From: Euonymus europaeus
Taxonomy: Eukaryota > Streptophyta > Magnoliopsida > Celastrales > Celastraceae
Direction of reading: 5' to 3'
DNA length: 64,000 nucleotides
NCBI GenBank assembly: GCA_963580455.1
Contig: OY756970.1
Location: forward strand, 6,572,001-6,636,000
Shown here: piece after piece, positions 38,101 through 50,245 of the stretch
Layout: every line of letters starts with the position of its first letter
Position numbering within the stretch: position 1 is the first letter of the stretch
Position numbers and translations under genes: made by a program
Notes under the pieces: generated by a model
What the model was told of the DNA's origin: nothing
What the model saw: the letters and a program-made list of their open reading frames with translations, nothing else
Databases searched by the model: none

Positions 38101-41100
38101 ATAAGCTTCCTAGATTATTTCGATGCCAAAACCCCAACTTTCCTATGACAAATGGACAAAACCATTTATAGCACCTCCATAGAGTGAGTTGAGCAACTTC
38201 GGACTATTAAAGTTGCTCGGTGTACACTTTTTATTGTTCTTCTATGTCAAATTTTACGAGCATAAGCTTCCTAGATTATTTCGATGCCAAAACCCAAATT
38301 TCTTATAACAAATGGAAAAAACCGTTAAAAGCTACTTCATAGTGAGAGTTGAGCAATTCCGGACCATCAAAGTTGCCCGGTGAACACTTTTTATTGTTCT
38401 TCTAAGTCAAATTTTACGAGTATATGTTTCCTAGATTAATTCGATGCCAAAACCCCAACTTTCTATGACAAATGGACAAAACCGTTTAAAGCTCCTCCAT
38501 AGAGTGAGTTGAGCAACTTCGGACTATCAAAGTTGCTCGGTGTACACTTTTTATTGTTCTTCTATGTCAAATTTTACGAGTATAAGCTTCCTAGATTATT
38601 TCGATGCGAAAACACCAACTTTATAAGACAAATGGACAAAACCGTTTAAAGCTCTTCCACAGAGTGAGTTGAGCAACTTCGGACTATCAAAGTTGCTCGG
38701 TGTACACTTTTTATTGTTCTTCTATGTCAAATTTCATGAGTATAGGCTTCCTAGATTATTTCGATCCCAAAACCCCAAATTTCCTATGACAAATGAACAA
38801 AACATTTAAAGCTCCTCCATAGAGTGAGTTGAGCAACATCACACTATCAAAGTTGCTTGGTGTACACTTTTTATTGTTCTTCTATGTTAAATTTTTCGAG
38901 TATAAGCTTCCTAGATTATTTCGATGCCAAAACCCTAACTTTACTATGACAAATGGACAAAACCGTTTATAGCTCTTCCATAGAGTGAGTTGAGCAACTT
39001 CGGACTATGAAAGTTCTCGGTGTACACTTTTTATTGTTCTTCTATGTCAAATTTTACGAGTATAAGCTTCCTAGATTATTTCGATGCCAAAACCCCAACT
39101 TTCCTATGACAAATGGACAAAACCATTTATAGCTCCTCCATAGAGTGAGTTGAGCAACTTCGGACTATCAAAGTTGCTCGGTGTACACTTTTTATTATTC
39201 TTCTATGTCAAATTTTACGAGCATAAGCTTCCTAGATTATTTCGATGCCAAAACGCAAATTTCTTATGACAAATGGAAAAAACCGTTAAAAGCTACATCA
39301 TAGTGAGTGTTGAGCAATTCCGGACCATCAAAGTTGCCCGGTGAACACTTTTTATTATTCTTCTAAGTCAAATTTTACGAGTATATGTTTCCTAGATTAA
39401 TTCGATGCCAAAACCCCAACTTTCTATGACAAATGGACAAAACCGTTTAAAGCTCCTCCATAGAGTGAGTTGAGCAACTTCGGACTATCAAAGTTGCTCG
39501 GTGTACACTTTTTATTGTTCTTCTATGTCAAATTTTACGAGTATAAGCTTCCTAGATTATTTCGATGCGAAAACACCAACTTTATAAGACAAATGGACAA
39601 AACCGTTTAAAGCTCCTCCACAGAGTGAGTTGAGCAACTTCGGACTATCAAAGTTGCTCGGTGTACACTTTTTATTGTTCTTCTATGTCAAATTTTAAGA
39701 GTATAAGCTTCCTAGATTATTTCGATGCCAAAACCCCAACTTTCCTATGACAAATGGACAAAACCATTTATAGCACCTCCATAGAGTGAGTTGAGCAACT
39801 TCGGACTATTAAAGTTGCTCGGTGTACACTTTTTATTGTTCTTCTATGTCAAATTTTACGAGCATAAGCTTCCTAGATTATTTCGATGCCAAAACCCAAA
39901 TTTCTTATAACAAATGCAAAAAACCGTTAAAAGCTACTTCATAGTGAGAGTTGAGCAATTCCGGACCATCAAAGTTGCCCGGTGAACACTTTTTATTGTT
40001 CTTCTAAGTCAAATTTTACGAGTATATGTTTCCTAGATTAATTCGATGCCAAAACCCCAACTTTCTATGACAAATGGACAAAACCGTTTAAAGCTCCTCC
40101 ATAGAGTGAGTTGAGCAACTTCGGACTATCAAAGTTGCTCGGTGTACACTTTTTATTGTTCTTCTATGTCAAATTTTACGAGTATAAGCTTCCTAGATTA
40201 TTTCGATGCGAAAACACCAACTTTATAAGACAAATGGACAAAACCGTTTAAAGCTCCTCCACAGAGTGAGTTGAGCAACTTCGGACTATCAAAGTTGCTC
40301 GGTGTACACTTTTTATTGTTCTTCTATGTCAAATTTCATGAGTATAGGCTTCCTAGATTATTTCGATGCCAAAACCCCAAATTTCCTATGACAAATGAAC
40401 AAAACATTTAAAGCTCCTCCATAGAGTGAGTTGAGCAACATCACACTATCAAAGTTGCTTGGTGTACACTTTTTATTGTTCTTCTATGTTAAATTTTTCG
40501 AGTATAAGCTTCCTAGATTATTTCGATGCCAAAACCCTAACTTTACTATGACAAATGGACAAAACCGTTTATAGCTCTTCCATAGAGTGAGTTGAGCAAC
40601 TTCGGACTATGAAAGTTCTCGGTGTACACTTTTTATTGTTCTTCTATGTCAAATTTTACGAGTATAAGCTTCCTAGATTATTTCGATGCCAAAACCCCAA
40701 CTTTCCTATGACAAATGGACAAAACCATTTATAGCTCCTCCATAGAGTGAGTTGAGCAACTTCGGACTATCAAAGTTGCTCGGTGTACACTTTTTATTAT
40801 TCTTCTATGTCAAATTTTACAAGCATAAGCTTCCCAGATTATTTCGATGCCAAAACCCAAATTTCTTATGACAAATGGAAAAAACCGTTAAAAGCTACTT
40901 CATAGTGAGTGTTGAGCAATTCCGGACCATCAAAGTTGCCCGGTGAACACTTTTTATTGTTCTTCTAAGTCAAATTTTACGAGTATATGTTTCCTAGATT
41001 AATTCGATGCCAAAACCCCAACTTTCTATGACAAATGGACAAAACCGTTTAAAGCTCCTCCATAGAGTGAGTTGAGCGACTTCGGACTATCAAAGTTGCT

Positions 41101-41300
41101 CGGTGTACACTTTTTATGGTTCTTCTATGTCAAATTTTACGAGTATAAGCTTCCTAGATTATTTCGATGCGAAAACACCAACTTTATAAGACAAATGGAC
41201 AAAACCGTTTAAAGCTCCTCCACAGAGTGAGTTGAGCAACTTCGGACTATCAAAGTTGCTCGGTGTACACTTTTTATTGTTCTTCTATGTCAAATTTTAA
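38100..41300 (+). repeat. 1,602-bp (10-monomer) repeat, two copies
   Basis: The segment from ~38,100 to ~39,700 repeats from ~39,702 to ~41,300. Markers at a 1,602-bp shift: GCACCTCCATAG with GGACTATTAAAG (38,171 and 39,773), AAATTTCTTATAAC (38,297 and 39,899), GCCCGGTGAACAC (38,375/39,977 and 39,336/40,938), ATCACACTATC (38,838 and 40,440). A few differences are seen, for example AAACGCAAATT near 39,253 versus AAACCCAAATT near 40,855. Internally the module is 6 + 4 monomers. Confidence 0.85.
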
Positions 41301-42213
41301 GAGTATAAGCTTCCTAGATTATTTCGATGCCAAAACCCCAAATTTCCTATGACAAATGGACAAAAACATTTAAAGCTCCTCCATAGAGTGAGTTGAGCAA
41401 CATCAAACTATCAAAGTTGCTTAGTGTACACTTTTTATTGTTCTTCTATTTCAAATTTTACGAGTATAAGCTTCCTAGAATATTTCGGTGCCAAAACCCC
41501 AACTTTCTTATGACAAATGGACAAAACCGTTAAAAGCTACTTCATAGTGAGAGTTGAGCAATTCCGGACCATCAAAGTTGCTCGGTGTACAGTTTTTATT
41601 GTTCTTCTAAGTCAAATTTTACGAGTATATGTTTCCTAGATTATTTCGATGCCAAAAGCCCAACTTTCTATGACAAATGGACAAAACCATTTAAAGCTCC
41701 TCCATAGAGTGACTTGAGAAACTTCGGACTATCAAAGTTGCTCGGTGTACAATTTTTATTGTTCTTCTATGTCAAATTTTACGAGTATAAGCTTCCTAGA
41801 TTATTTCGATGCGAAAACACCAACTTTATAAGACAAATGGACAAAACCGTTTAAAGCTCCTCCATAGAGTGAGTTGAGCAATTTCAGACTATCAAAGTTG
41901 CTCGGTGTACACTTTTTATTGTTCTTCTATGTCAAATTTTACGAGTATAAGCTTCCTAGATTATTTCGATGCGAAAACACCAACTTTATAAGACAAATAG
42001 ACAAAACCGTTTAAAGCTCCTCTAGAGAGTGAGTTGAACAACTTCGGACTACCAAAGTTGCTCGGTGTACACTTTTTATTGTTCTTCTATGTTAAATTTT
42101 ACGAGTATAAGCTTCCTAGATTATTTCGATGCCAAAACCCCAACTTTCCTATGACAAATGGACAAAACCGTTTATAGCTCTTCCATAGAGTGAGTTGAGC
42201 AACTTCGGACTAT

Positions 42214-45200
42214 CAAAGTTCTCGGTGTACACTTTTTATTGTTCTTCTATGTCAAATTTTACGAGTATAAGCTTCCTAGATTATTTCGATGCCAAAACCC
42301 CAACTTTCCTATGACAAATGGACAAAACCATTTATAGCACCTCCATAGAGTGAGTTGAGCAACTTCGGACTATTAAAGTTGCTCGGTGTACACTTTTTAT
42401 TGTTCTTCTATGTCAAATTTTACGAGCATAAGCTTCCTAGATTATTTCGATGCCAAAACCCAAATTTCTTATGACAAATGGAAAAAACCGTTAAAAGCTA
42501 CTTCATAGTGAGTGTTGAGCAATTCCAGACCATCAAAGTTGCCCGGTGAACACTTTTTATTGTTCTTCTAAGTCAAATTTTACGAGTATATGTTTCCTAA
42601 ATTAATTCGATGCCAAAACCCCAACTTTCTATGACAAATGGACAAAACCGTTTAAAGCTCCTCCATAGAGTGAGTTGAGCAACTTCGGACTATCAAAGTT
42701 GCTCGGTGTACACTTTTTATTGTTCTTCTATGTCAAATTTTACGAGTATAAGCTTCCTAGATTATTTCGATGCGAAAACACCAACTTTATAAGACAAATG
42801 GACAAAACCGTTTAAAGCTCCTCCACAGAGTGAGTTGAGCAACTTCGGACTATCAAAGTTGCTCGGTGTACACTTTTTATTGTTCTTCTATGTCAAATTT
42901 CATGAGTATAGGCTTCCTAGATTATTTCGATGCCAAAACCCTAAATTTCCTATGACAAATGAACAAAACATTTAAAGCTCCTCCATAGAGTGAGTTGAGC
43001 AACATCACACTATCAAAGTTGCTTGGTGTACACTTTTTATTGTTCTTCTATGTTAAATTTTTCGAGTATAAGCTTCCTAGATTATTTCGATGCCAAAACC
43101 CTAACTTTACTATGACAAATGGACAAAACCGTTTATAGCACTTCCATAGAGTGAGTTGAGCAACTTCGGACTATGAAAGTTCTCCGTGTACACTTTTTAT
43201 TGTTCTTCTATGTCAAATTTTACGAGTATAAGCTTCCTAGATTATTTCGATGCCAAAACCCCAACTTTCCTATGACAAATGGACAAAACCATTTATAGCT
43301 CCTCCATAGAGTGAGTTGAGCAACTTCGGACTATCAAAGTTGCTCGGTGTACACTTTTTATTATTCTTCTATGTCAAATTTTACGAGCATAAGCTTCCTA
43401 GATTATTTCGATGCCAAAACCCAAATTTGTTATGACAAATGGACAAAACTGTTAAAAGCTACTTCATAGTGAGAGTTGAGCAATTCCGGACCATCAAAGT
43501 TGCCCGGTGAACACTTTTTATTGTTCTTCTAAGTCAAATTTTACGGGTATACGTTTCCTTTATTATTTCGATGACAAAACACCAACTTTCTATGACAAAT
43601 GGACAAAACCGTTTAAAGCTCTTCCATAGAGTGAGTTGAGCAACTTCAGACTATCAAAGTTGCTCAGTGTACACTCTTTATTGTTCTTCTATGTCAAATT
43701 TTACGAGTATAAGCTTCCTAGATTATTTCGATGCGAAAACACCAACTTTATAAGACAAATAGACGAAACCGTTTAAAGCTCCTCTAGAGAGTTAGTTGAA
43801 CAACTTCGGACTATCAAAGTTGCTCGGTGTACACTTTTTATTGTTCTTCTATGTCAAATTTTACGAGTATAAGCTTCCTAGATTATTTCGATGCGAAAAC
43901 ACCAACTTTATAAGACAAATGGACAAAACCGTTTAACTCTCCTCCATTGAGTGAGTTGAGCAACTTCGGATTATCAAAGTTGCTCGTTGTACACTTTTTA
44001 TTGTTCTTCTATGTCAAATTTTACGAGAATAAGCTTCCTAGATTATTTCGATGCCAAAACCTCAACTTTCTTATGACAAATGGACAAAACCGTAAAAAGT
44101 TACTTCATAGTGTGAGTTGAGCAATTCCGGACTATCAAAGTTGCTCGGTGTACACTTTTTATTGTTCTTCCAAGTCAAATTTTACGAGTATATGTTTCCT
44201 AGATTATTTCGATGCCAAACCCCCAACTTTCTGTGACAAATGGACAAAACCGTTTAAAGCTCCTCCATAGAGTGAGTTGAGCAACTTCAAACTATCAAAG
44301 TTGCTCGGTCTACACTTTTTATTGTTCTTCTATGTCAAATTTTACGAGTATAAGCTTCCTAGATTATTTCGATGCGAAAACACCAACTTTATAAGACAAA
44401 TGGACAAAACCGTTTAAAGCTCCTCCACAGAGTGAGTTGAGCAACTTCGAACTATCAAAGTTGCTCGGTGTACACTTTTTATTGTTCTTCTATGTCAAAT
44501 TTCATGAGTATAGGCTTCCTAGATTATTTCGATGCCAAAACCCCAAATTTCCTATGACAAATGAACAAAACATTTAAAGCTCCTCCATAGAGTGAGTTGA
44601 GCAACATCACACTATCAAAGTTGCTTGGTGTACACTTTTTATTGTTCTTCTATGTTAAATTTTTCGAGTATAAGCTTCCTAGATTATTTCGATGCCAAAA
44701 CCCTAACTTTACTATGACAAATGGACAAAACCGTTTATAGCTCTTCCATAGAGTGAGTTGAGCAACTTCGGACTATGAAAGTTCTCGGTGTACACTTTTT
44801 ATTGTTCTTCTATGTCAAATTTTACGAGTATAAGCTTCCTAGATTATTTCGATGCCAAAACCCCAACTTTCCTATGACAAATGGACAAAACCATTTATAG
44901 CACCTCCATAGAGTGAGTTGAGCAACTTCGGACTATTAAAGTTGCTCGGTGTACACTTTTTATTGTTCTTCTATGTCAAATTTTACGAGCATAAGCTTCC
45001 TAGATTATTTCGATGCCAAAACCCAAATTTCTTATGACAAATGGAAAAAACCGTTAAAAGCTACTTCATAGTGAGTGTTGAGCAATTCCAGACCATCAAA
45101 GTTGCCCGGTGAACACTTTTTATTGTTCTTCTAAGTCAAATTTTACGAGTATATGTTTCCTAAATTAATTCGATGCCAAAACCCCAACTTTCTATGACAA

Positions 45201-47464
45201 ATGGACAAAACCGTTTAAAGCTCCTCCATAGAGTGAGTTGAGCAACTTCGGACTATCAAAGTTGCTCGGTGTACACTTTTTATTGTTCTTCTATGTCAAA
45301 TTTTACGAGTATAAGCTTCCTAGATTATTTCGATGCGAAAACACCAACTTTATAAGACAAATGGACAAAACCGTTTAAAGCTCCTCCACAGAGTGAGTTG
45401 AGCAACTTCGGACTATCAAAGTTGCTCGGTGTACACTTTTTATTGTTCTTCTATGTCAAATTTCATGAGTATAGGCTTCCTAGATTATTTCGATGCCAAA
45501 ACCCTAAATTTCCTATGACAAATGAACAAAACATTTAAAGCTCCTCCATAGAGTGAGTTGAGCAACATCACACTATCAAAGTTGCTTGGTGTACACTTTT
45601 TATTGTTCTTCTATGTTAAATTTTTCGAGTATAAGCTTCCTAGATTATTTCGATGCCAAAACCCTAACTTTACTATGACAAATGGACAAAACCGTTTATA
45701 GCACTTCCATAGAGTGAGTTGAGCAACTTCGGACTATGAAAGTTCTCCGTGTACACTTTTTATTGTTCTTCTATGTCAAATTTTACGAGTATAAGCTTCC
45801 TAGATTATTTCGATGCCAAAACCCCAACTTTCCTATGACAAATGGACAAAACCATTTATAGCTCCTCCATAGAGTGAGTTGAGCAACTTCGGACTATCAA
45901 AGTTGCTCGGTGTACACTTTTTATTATTCTTCTATGTCAAATTTTACGAGCATAAGCTTCCTAGATTATTTCGATGCCAAAACCCAAATTTGTTATGACA
46001 AATGGACAAAACTGTTAAAAGCTACTTCATAGTGAGAGTTGAGCAATTCCGGACCATCAAAGTTGCCCGGTGAACACTTTTTATTGTTCTTCTAAGTCAA
46101 ATTTTACGGGTATACGTTTCCTTTATTATTTCGATGACAAAACACCAACTTTCTATGACAAATGGACAAAACCGTTTAAAGCTCTTCCATAGAGTGAGTT
46201 GAGCAACTTCAGACTATCAAAGTTGCTCAGTGTACACTCTTTATTGTTCTTCTATGTCAAATTTTACGAGTATAAGCTTCCTAGATTATTTCGATGCGAA
46301 AACACCAACTTTATAAGACAAATAGACGAAACCGTTTAAAGCTCCTCTAGAGAGTTAGTTGAACAACTTCGGACTATCAAAGTTGCTCGGTGTACACTTT
46401 TTATTGTTCTTCTATGTCAAATTTTACGAGTATAAGCTTCCTAGATTATTTCGATGCGAAAACACCAACTTTATAAGACAAATGGACAAAACCGTTTAAC
46501 TCTCCTCCATTGAGTGAGTTGAGCAACTTCGGATTATCAAAGTTGCTCGTTGTACACTTTTTATTGTTCTTCTATGTCAAATTTTACGAGAATAAGCTTC
46601 CTAGATTATTTCGATGCCAAAACCTCAACTTTCTTATGACAAATGGACAAAACCGTAAAAAGTTACTTCATAGTGTGAGTTGAGCAATTCCGGACTATCA
46701 AAGTTGCTCGGTGTACACTTTTTATTGTTCTTCCAAGTCAAATTTTACGAGTATATGTTTCCTAGATTATTTCGATGCCAAACCCCCAACTTTCTGTGAC
46801 AAATGGACAAAACCGTTTAAAGCTCCTCCATAGAGTGAGTTGAGCAACTTCAAACTATCAAAGTTGCTCGGTCTACACTTTTTATTGTTCTTCTATGTCA
46901 AATTTTACGAGTATAAGCTTCCTAGATTATTTCGATGCGAAAACACCAACTTTATAAGACAAATGGACAAAACCGTTTAAAGCTCCTCCACAGAGTGAGT
47001 TGAGCAACTTCGAACTATCAAAGTTGCTCGGTGTACACTTTTTATTGTTCTTCTATGTCAAATTTCATGAGTATAGGCTTCCTAGATTATTTCGATGCCA
47101 AAACCCCAAATTTCCTATGACAAATGAACAAAACATTTAAAGCTCCTCCATAGAGTGAGTTGAGCAACATCACACTATCAAAGTTGCTTGGTGTACACTT
47201 TTTATTGTTCTTCTATGTTAAATTTTTCGAGTATAAGCTTCCTAGATTATTTCGATGCCAAAACCCTAACTTTACTATGACAAATGGACAAAACCGTTTA
47301 TAGCTCTTCCATAGAGTGAGTTGAGCAACTTCGGACTATGAAAGTTCTCGGTGTACACTTTTTATTGTTCTTCTATGTCAAATTTTACGAGTATAAGCTT
47401 CCTAGATTATTTCGATGCCAAAACCCCAACTTTCCTATGACAAATGGACAAAACCATTTATAGC
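42214..47464 (+). repeat. 2,563-bp (16-monomer) HOR, two near-identical copies
   Basis: Copies run at 42,214-44,776 and 44,777-47,339, plus a short third part to 47,464. The shift is exact for GCACCTCC (42,338 and 44,901), GCCCGGTGAACAC (42,541/45,104 and 43,502/46,065), AGTTCTCCGTG (43,181 and 45,744) and TTACGGGTATACG (43,541 and 46,104). Edges are C/G at 42,213 versus 44,776 and A/T at 44,902 versus 47,465. The module is 6 + 10 monomers (961 + 1,602 bp) and shares its first half with the 39.7-41.3 kb unit. Confidence 0.9.
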
Positions 47465-48535
47465 TCCTCCATAGAGTGAGTTGAGCAACTTCGGACTATC
47501 AAAGTTGCTCGGTGTACACTTTTTATTATTCTTCTATGTCAAATTTTACGAGCATAAGCTTCCTAGATTATTTCGATGCCAAAACCCAAATTTGTTATGA
47601 CAAATGGACAAAACTGTTAAAAGCTACTTCATAGTGAGAGTTGAGCAATTCCGGACCATCAAAGTTGCCCGGTGAACACTTTTTATTGTTCTTCTAAGTC
47701 AAATTTTACGGGTATACGTTTCCTTTATTATTTCGATGACAAAACACCAACTTTCTATAACAAATGGACAAAACCGTTTAAAGCACTTCCATAGAGTGAG
47801 TTGAGCAACTTCAGACTATCAAAGTTGCTCAGTGTATACTCTTTATTGTTCTTCTATGTCAAATTTTACGAGTATAAGCTTCCTAGATTATTTCGATGCG
47901 AAAACACCAACTTTATAAGACAAATAGACGAAACCGTTTAAAGCTCCTCTAGAGAGTTAGTTGAACAACTTCGGACTATCAAAGTTGCTCGGTGTACACT
48001 TTTTATTGTTCTTCTATGTCAAATTTTACGAGTATAAGCTTCCTAGATTATTTCGATGCGAAAACACCAACTTTATAAGACAAATGGATAAAACCGTTTA
48101 ACTCTCCTCCATTGAGTGAGTTGAGCAACTTCGGATTATCAAAGTTGCTCGTTGTACACTTTTTATTGTTCTTCTATGTCAAATTTTACGAGTATAAGCT
48201 TCCTAGATTATTTCGATGCCAAAACCTCAACTTTCTTATGACAAATGGACAAAACCGTAAAAAGTTAGTTCATAGTGTGAGTTGAGCAATTCCGGACTAT
48301 CAAAGTTGCTCGGTGTACACTTTTTATTGTTCTTCCAAGTCAAATTTTACGAGTATATGTTTCCTAGATTATTTCGATGCCAAACCCCCAACTTTCTGTG
48401 ACAAATGGACAAAACCGTTTAAAGCTCCTCCATAGAGTGAGTTGAGCAACTTCAAACTATCAAAGTTTCTCGGTCTACACTTTTTATTGTTCTTCTATGT
48501 CAAATTTTACGAGTATAAGCTTTCTAGATTATTTC
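45749..48535 (+). repeat. Overlapping 1,602-bp (10-monomer) period
   Basis: From about 47,351 the sequence follows 45,749 onward at a shift of 1,602 bp, up to about 48,535, where GATGACAAAACCCC replaces GATGCGAAAACACC. TTACGGGTATACG recurs at 46,104 and 47,706. This copy carries several private changes (CTATAACAAATGG near 47,757, AAAGTTAGTTC near 48,261, AAAGTTTCTCGG near 48,464), more than I saw between the 2,563-bp copies. Confidence 0.85.
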
Positions 48536-49041
48536 GATGACAAAACCCCAACTTTCTATGACAAATGGACAAAACCGTTTAAAGCTCTTCCATAGAGTGA
48601 GTTGAGCAACTTCGGACTATCAAAGTTGCTCGGTGTACACTCTTTATTGTTCTTCTATGTCAAATTTTACGAGTATAAGCTTCCTAGATTATTTCGATGC
48701 GAAACACCAACTTTATAAGACAAATGGACAAAACCGTTTAAAGCTCCTCTAGAGAGTGAGTTGAACAACTTCGGACTATCAAAGTTGCTCGGTGTACACT
48801 TTTTATTGTTCTTCTATGTCAAATTTTACGAGTATAAGCTTCCTAGATTATTTCGATGCCAAAACCCCAACTTTCCTATGACAAATGGACAAAACCATTT
48901 ATAGCTCTTCCATAGAGTGAGTTGAGCAACTTCGGACTATCAAAGTTGCTCGGTGTACACTTTTTATTGTTCTTCTATGTCAAATTTTACGAGTATAAGC
49001 TTCCTAGATTATTTCGATGCCAAAACCCCAACTTTCCTATG
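48536..49041 (+). repeat. Transition between HOR families
   Basis: About three ordinary monomers (GATGACAAAACCCC, then GCGAAACACCAAC with one A missing, then GAACAACTTCGG and ATTTATAGCTCTTCC types) link the preceding block to the 2,888-bp HOR. No period was seen here. Confidence 0.7.
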
Positions 49042-50208
49042 ACAAATGGACAAAACCATTTATAGCTCCTCCATAGAGTGAGTTGAGCAACTTCAAACTA
49101 TCAAAGTTGCTCGGTGTACACTTTTTATTGTTCTTCTATGTCAAATTTTACGAGAATAAGCTTCCTAGATTATTTCGATGCCAAAACCCCGACTTTCTTA
49201 TGGCAAATGGACAAAACCGTAAAAAGTTACTTCATAGTGAGAGTTGAGCAATTCCGGACCATCAAAGTTGCTTAGTGTACACTTTTTATTGTTCTTCTAA
49301 GTCAAATTTTACGAGTATATGTTTCCAAGATTATTTCGATGCCGAAACCCCAACTTTCTGTGACAAATGGACAAAACCGTTTAAAGCTCCTCCATAGAGT
49401 GAGTTGAGCAACTTCGGACTATCAAAGTTGCTCGGTGTACACTTTTTATTGTTCTTCTATGATAAATTTTACGAGTATAAGCTTCCTAGATTATTTCGAT
49501 GCCAAAACCCCAACTTTCCTATGACAAATGGACAAAACCGTTTATAGCTCTTCCATAGAGTGAGTTGAGCAACTTCGGACTATCAAAGTTCTCGGTGTAC
49601 ACTTTTTATTGTTCTTCTATGTCAAATTTTACGAGTATAAGCTTCCTAGATTATTTCGATGCCAAAACCCCAACTTTCCTATGACAAATGGACAAAACCA
49701 TTTATAGCTCTTCCATAGAGTGAGTTGAGCAACTTCGGACTATCAAAGTTGCTCGGTGTACACTTTTTATTGTTCTTCTATGTCAAATTTTACGAGTATA
49801 AGCTTCCTAGATTATTTCGATGCCAAAACCCCAACTTTCCTATGACAAATGGACAAAACCATTTATAGCTCCTCCATAGAGTGAGTTGAGCAACTTCAAA
49901 CTATCAAAGTTGCTCGGTGTACACTTTTTATTGTTCTTCTATGTCAAATTTTACGAGAATAAGCTTCCTAGATTATTTCGATGCCAAAACCCCAATTTTC
50001 CTATGACAAATGGACACAAACATTTATAGCTCCTCCATAGAGTGAGTTGAGCAACTTCAAACTATCAAAGTTGCTTGGTGTACACTTTTTATTGTTCTTC
50101 AAAGTCAAATTTTACGAGTATATGTTTCCAAGATTATTTCGATGCCGAAACCCCAACTTTCTGTGATAAATGGACAAAACCGTTTAAAGCTCCTCCATAG
50201 AGTGAGTT

Positions 50209-50236
50209 GAGCAACTTCGGACTATCAAAGTTGCTC
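50209..50236. other. 9-bp inverted repeat (dyad) in the monomer
   Basis: The arms GAGCAACTT (50,209-50,217) and AAGTTGCTC (50,228-50,236) are perfect reverse complements separated by the 10-base spacer CGGACTATCA. The same element recurs in most monomers; the first in the window has arms at 75-83 and 94-102. It could extrude as a short cruciform or hairpin, or bind a protein as a dimer. Many variant monomers carry one mismatch (for example GAACAACTT) or a wobble-compatible change (GAGTAACTT, or the right arm AAGTTGCTT). No function is shown by the sequence alone. Confidence 0.85.
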
Positions 50237-50237
50237 G

Positions 50238-50245
50238 GTGTACAC
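50238..50245. other. GTGTACAC palindrome next to the dyad
   Basis: An 8-base perfect palindrome follows the inverted repeat by one base in nearly every monomer. Degenerate forms occur in particular variant classes, for example GTATACAC in the 159-bp monomers near 423, GTGAACAC in the monomers with GCCCGG near 42,541, and GTCTACAC near 44,309. These make useful class markers. Confidence 0.8.

Noticed and set aside
42937..42950. Telomere-like AAACCCTAAA (also AAACCCTAAC near 1,612 and similar sites)
   Set aside because: These are single point variants of the usual CAAAACCCCAAC segment and are never in tandem, so they are not interstitial telomeric repeats.
50209..50236. CENP-B box in the TTCG-containing parts of the monomer (CTTCGGACTATCAAAG or TTTCGATGCCAAAACC)
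   Set aside because: Only the TTCG core matches; the required downstream CGGG is absent in both places.
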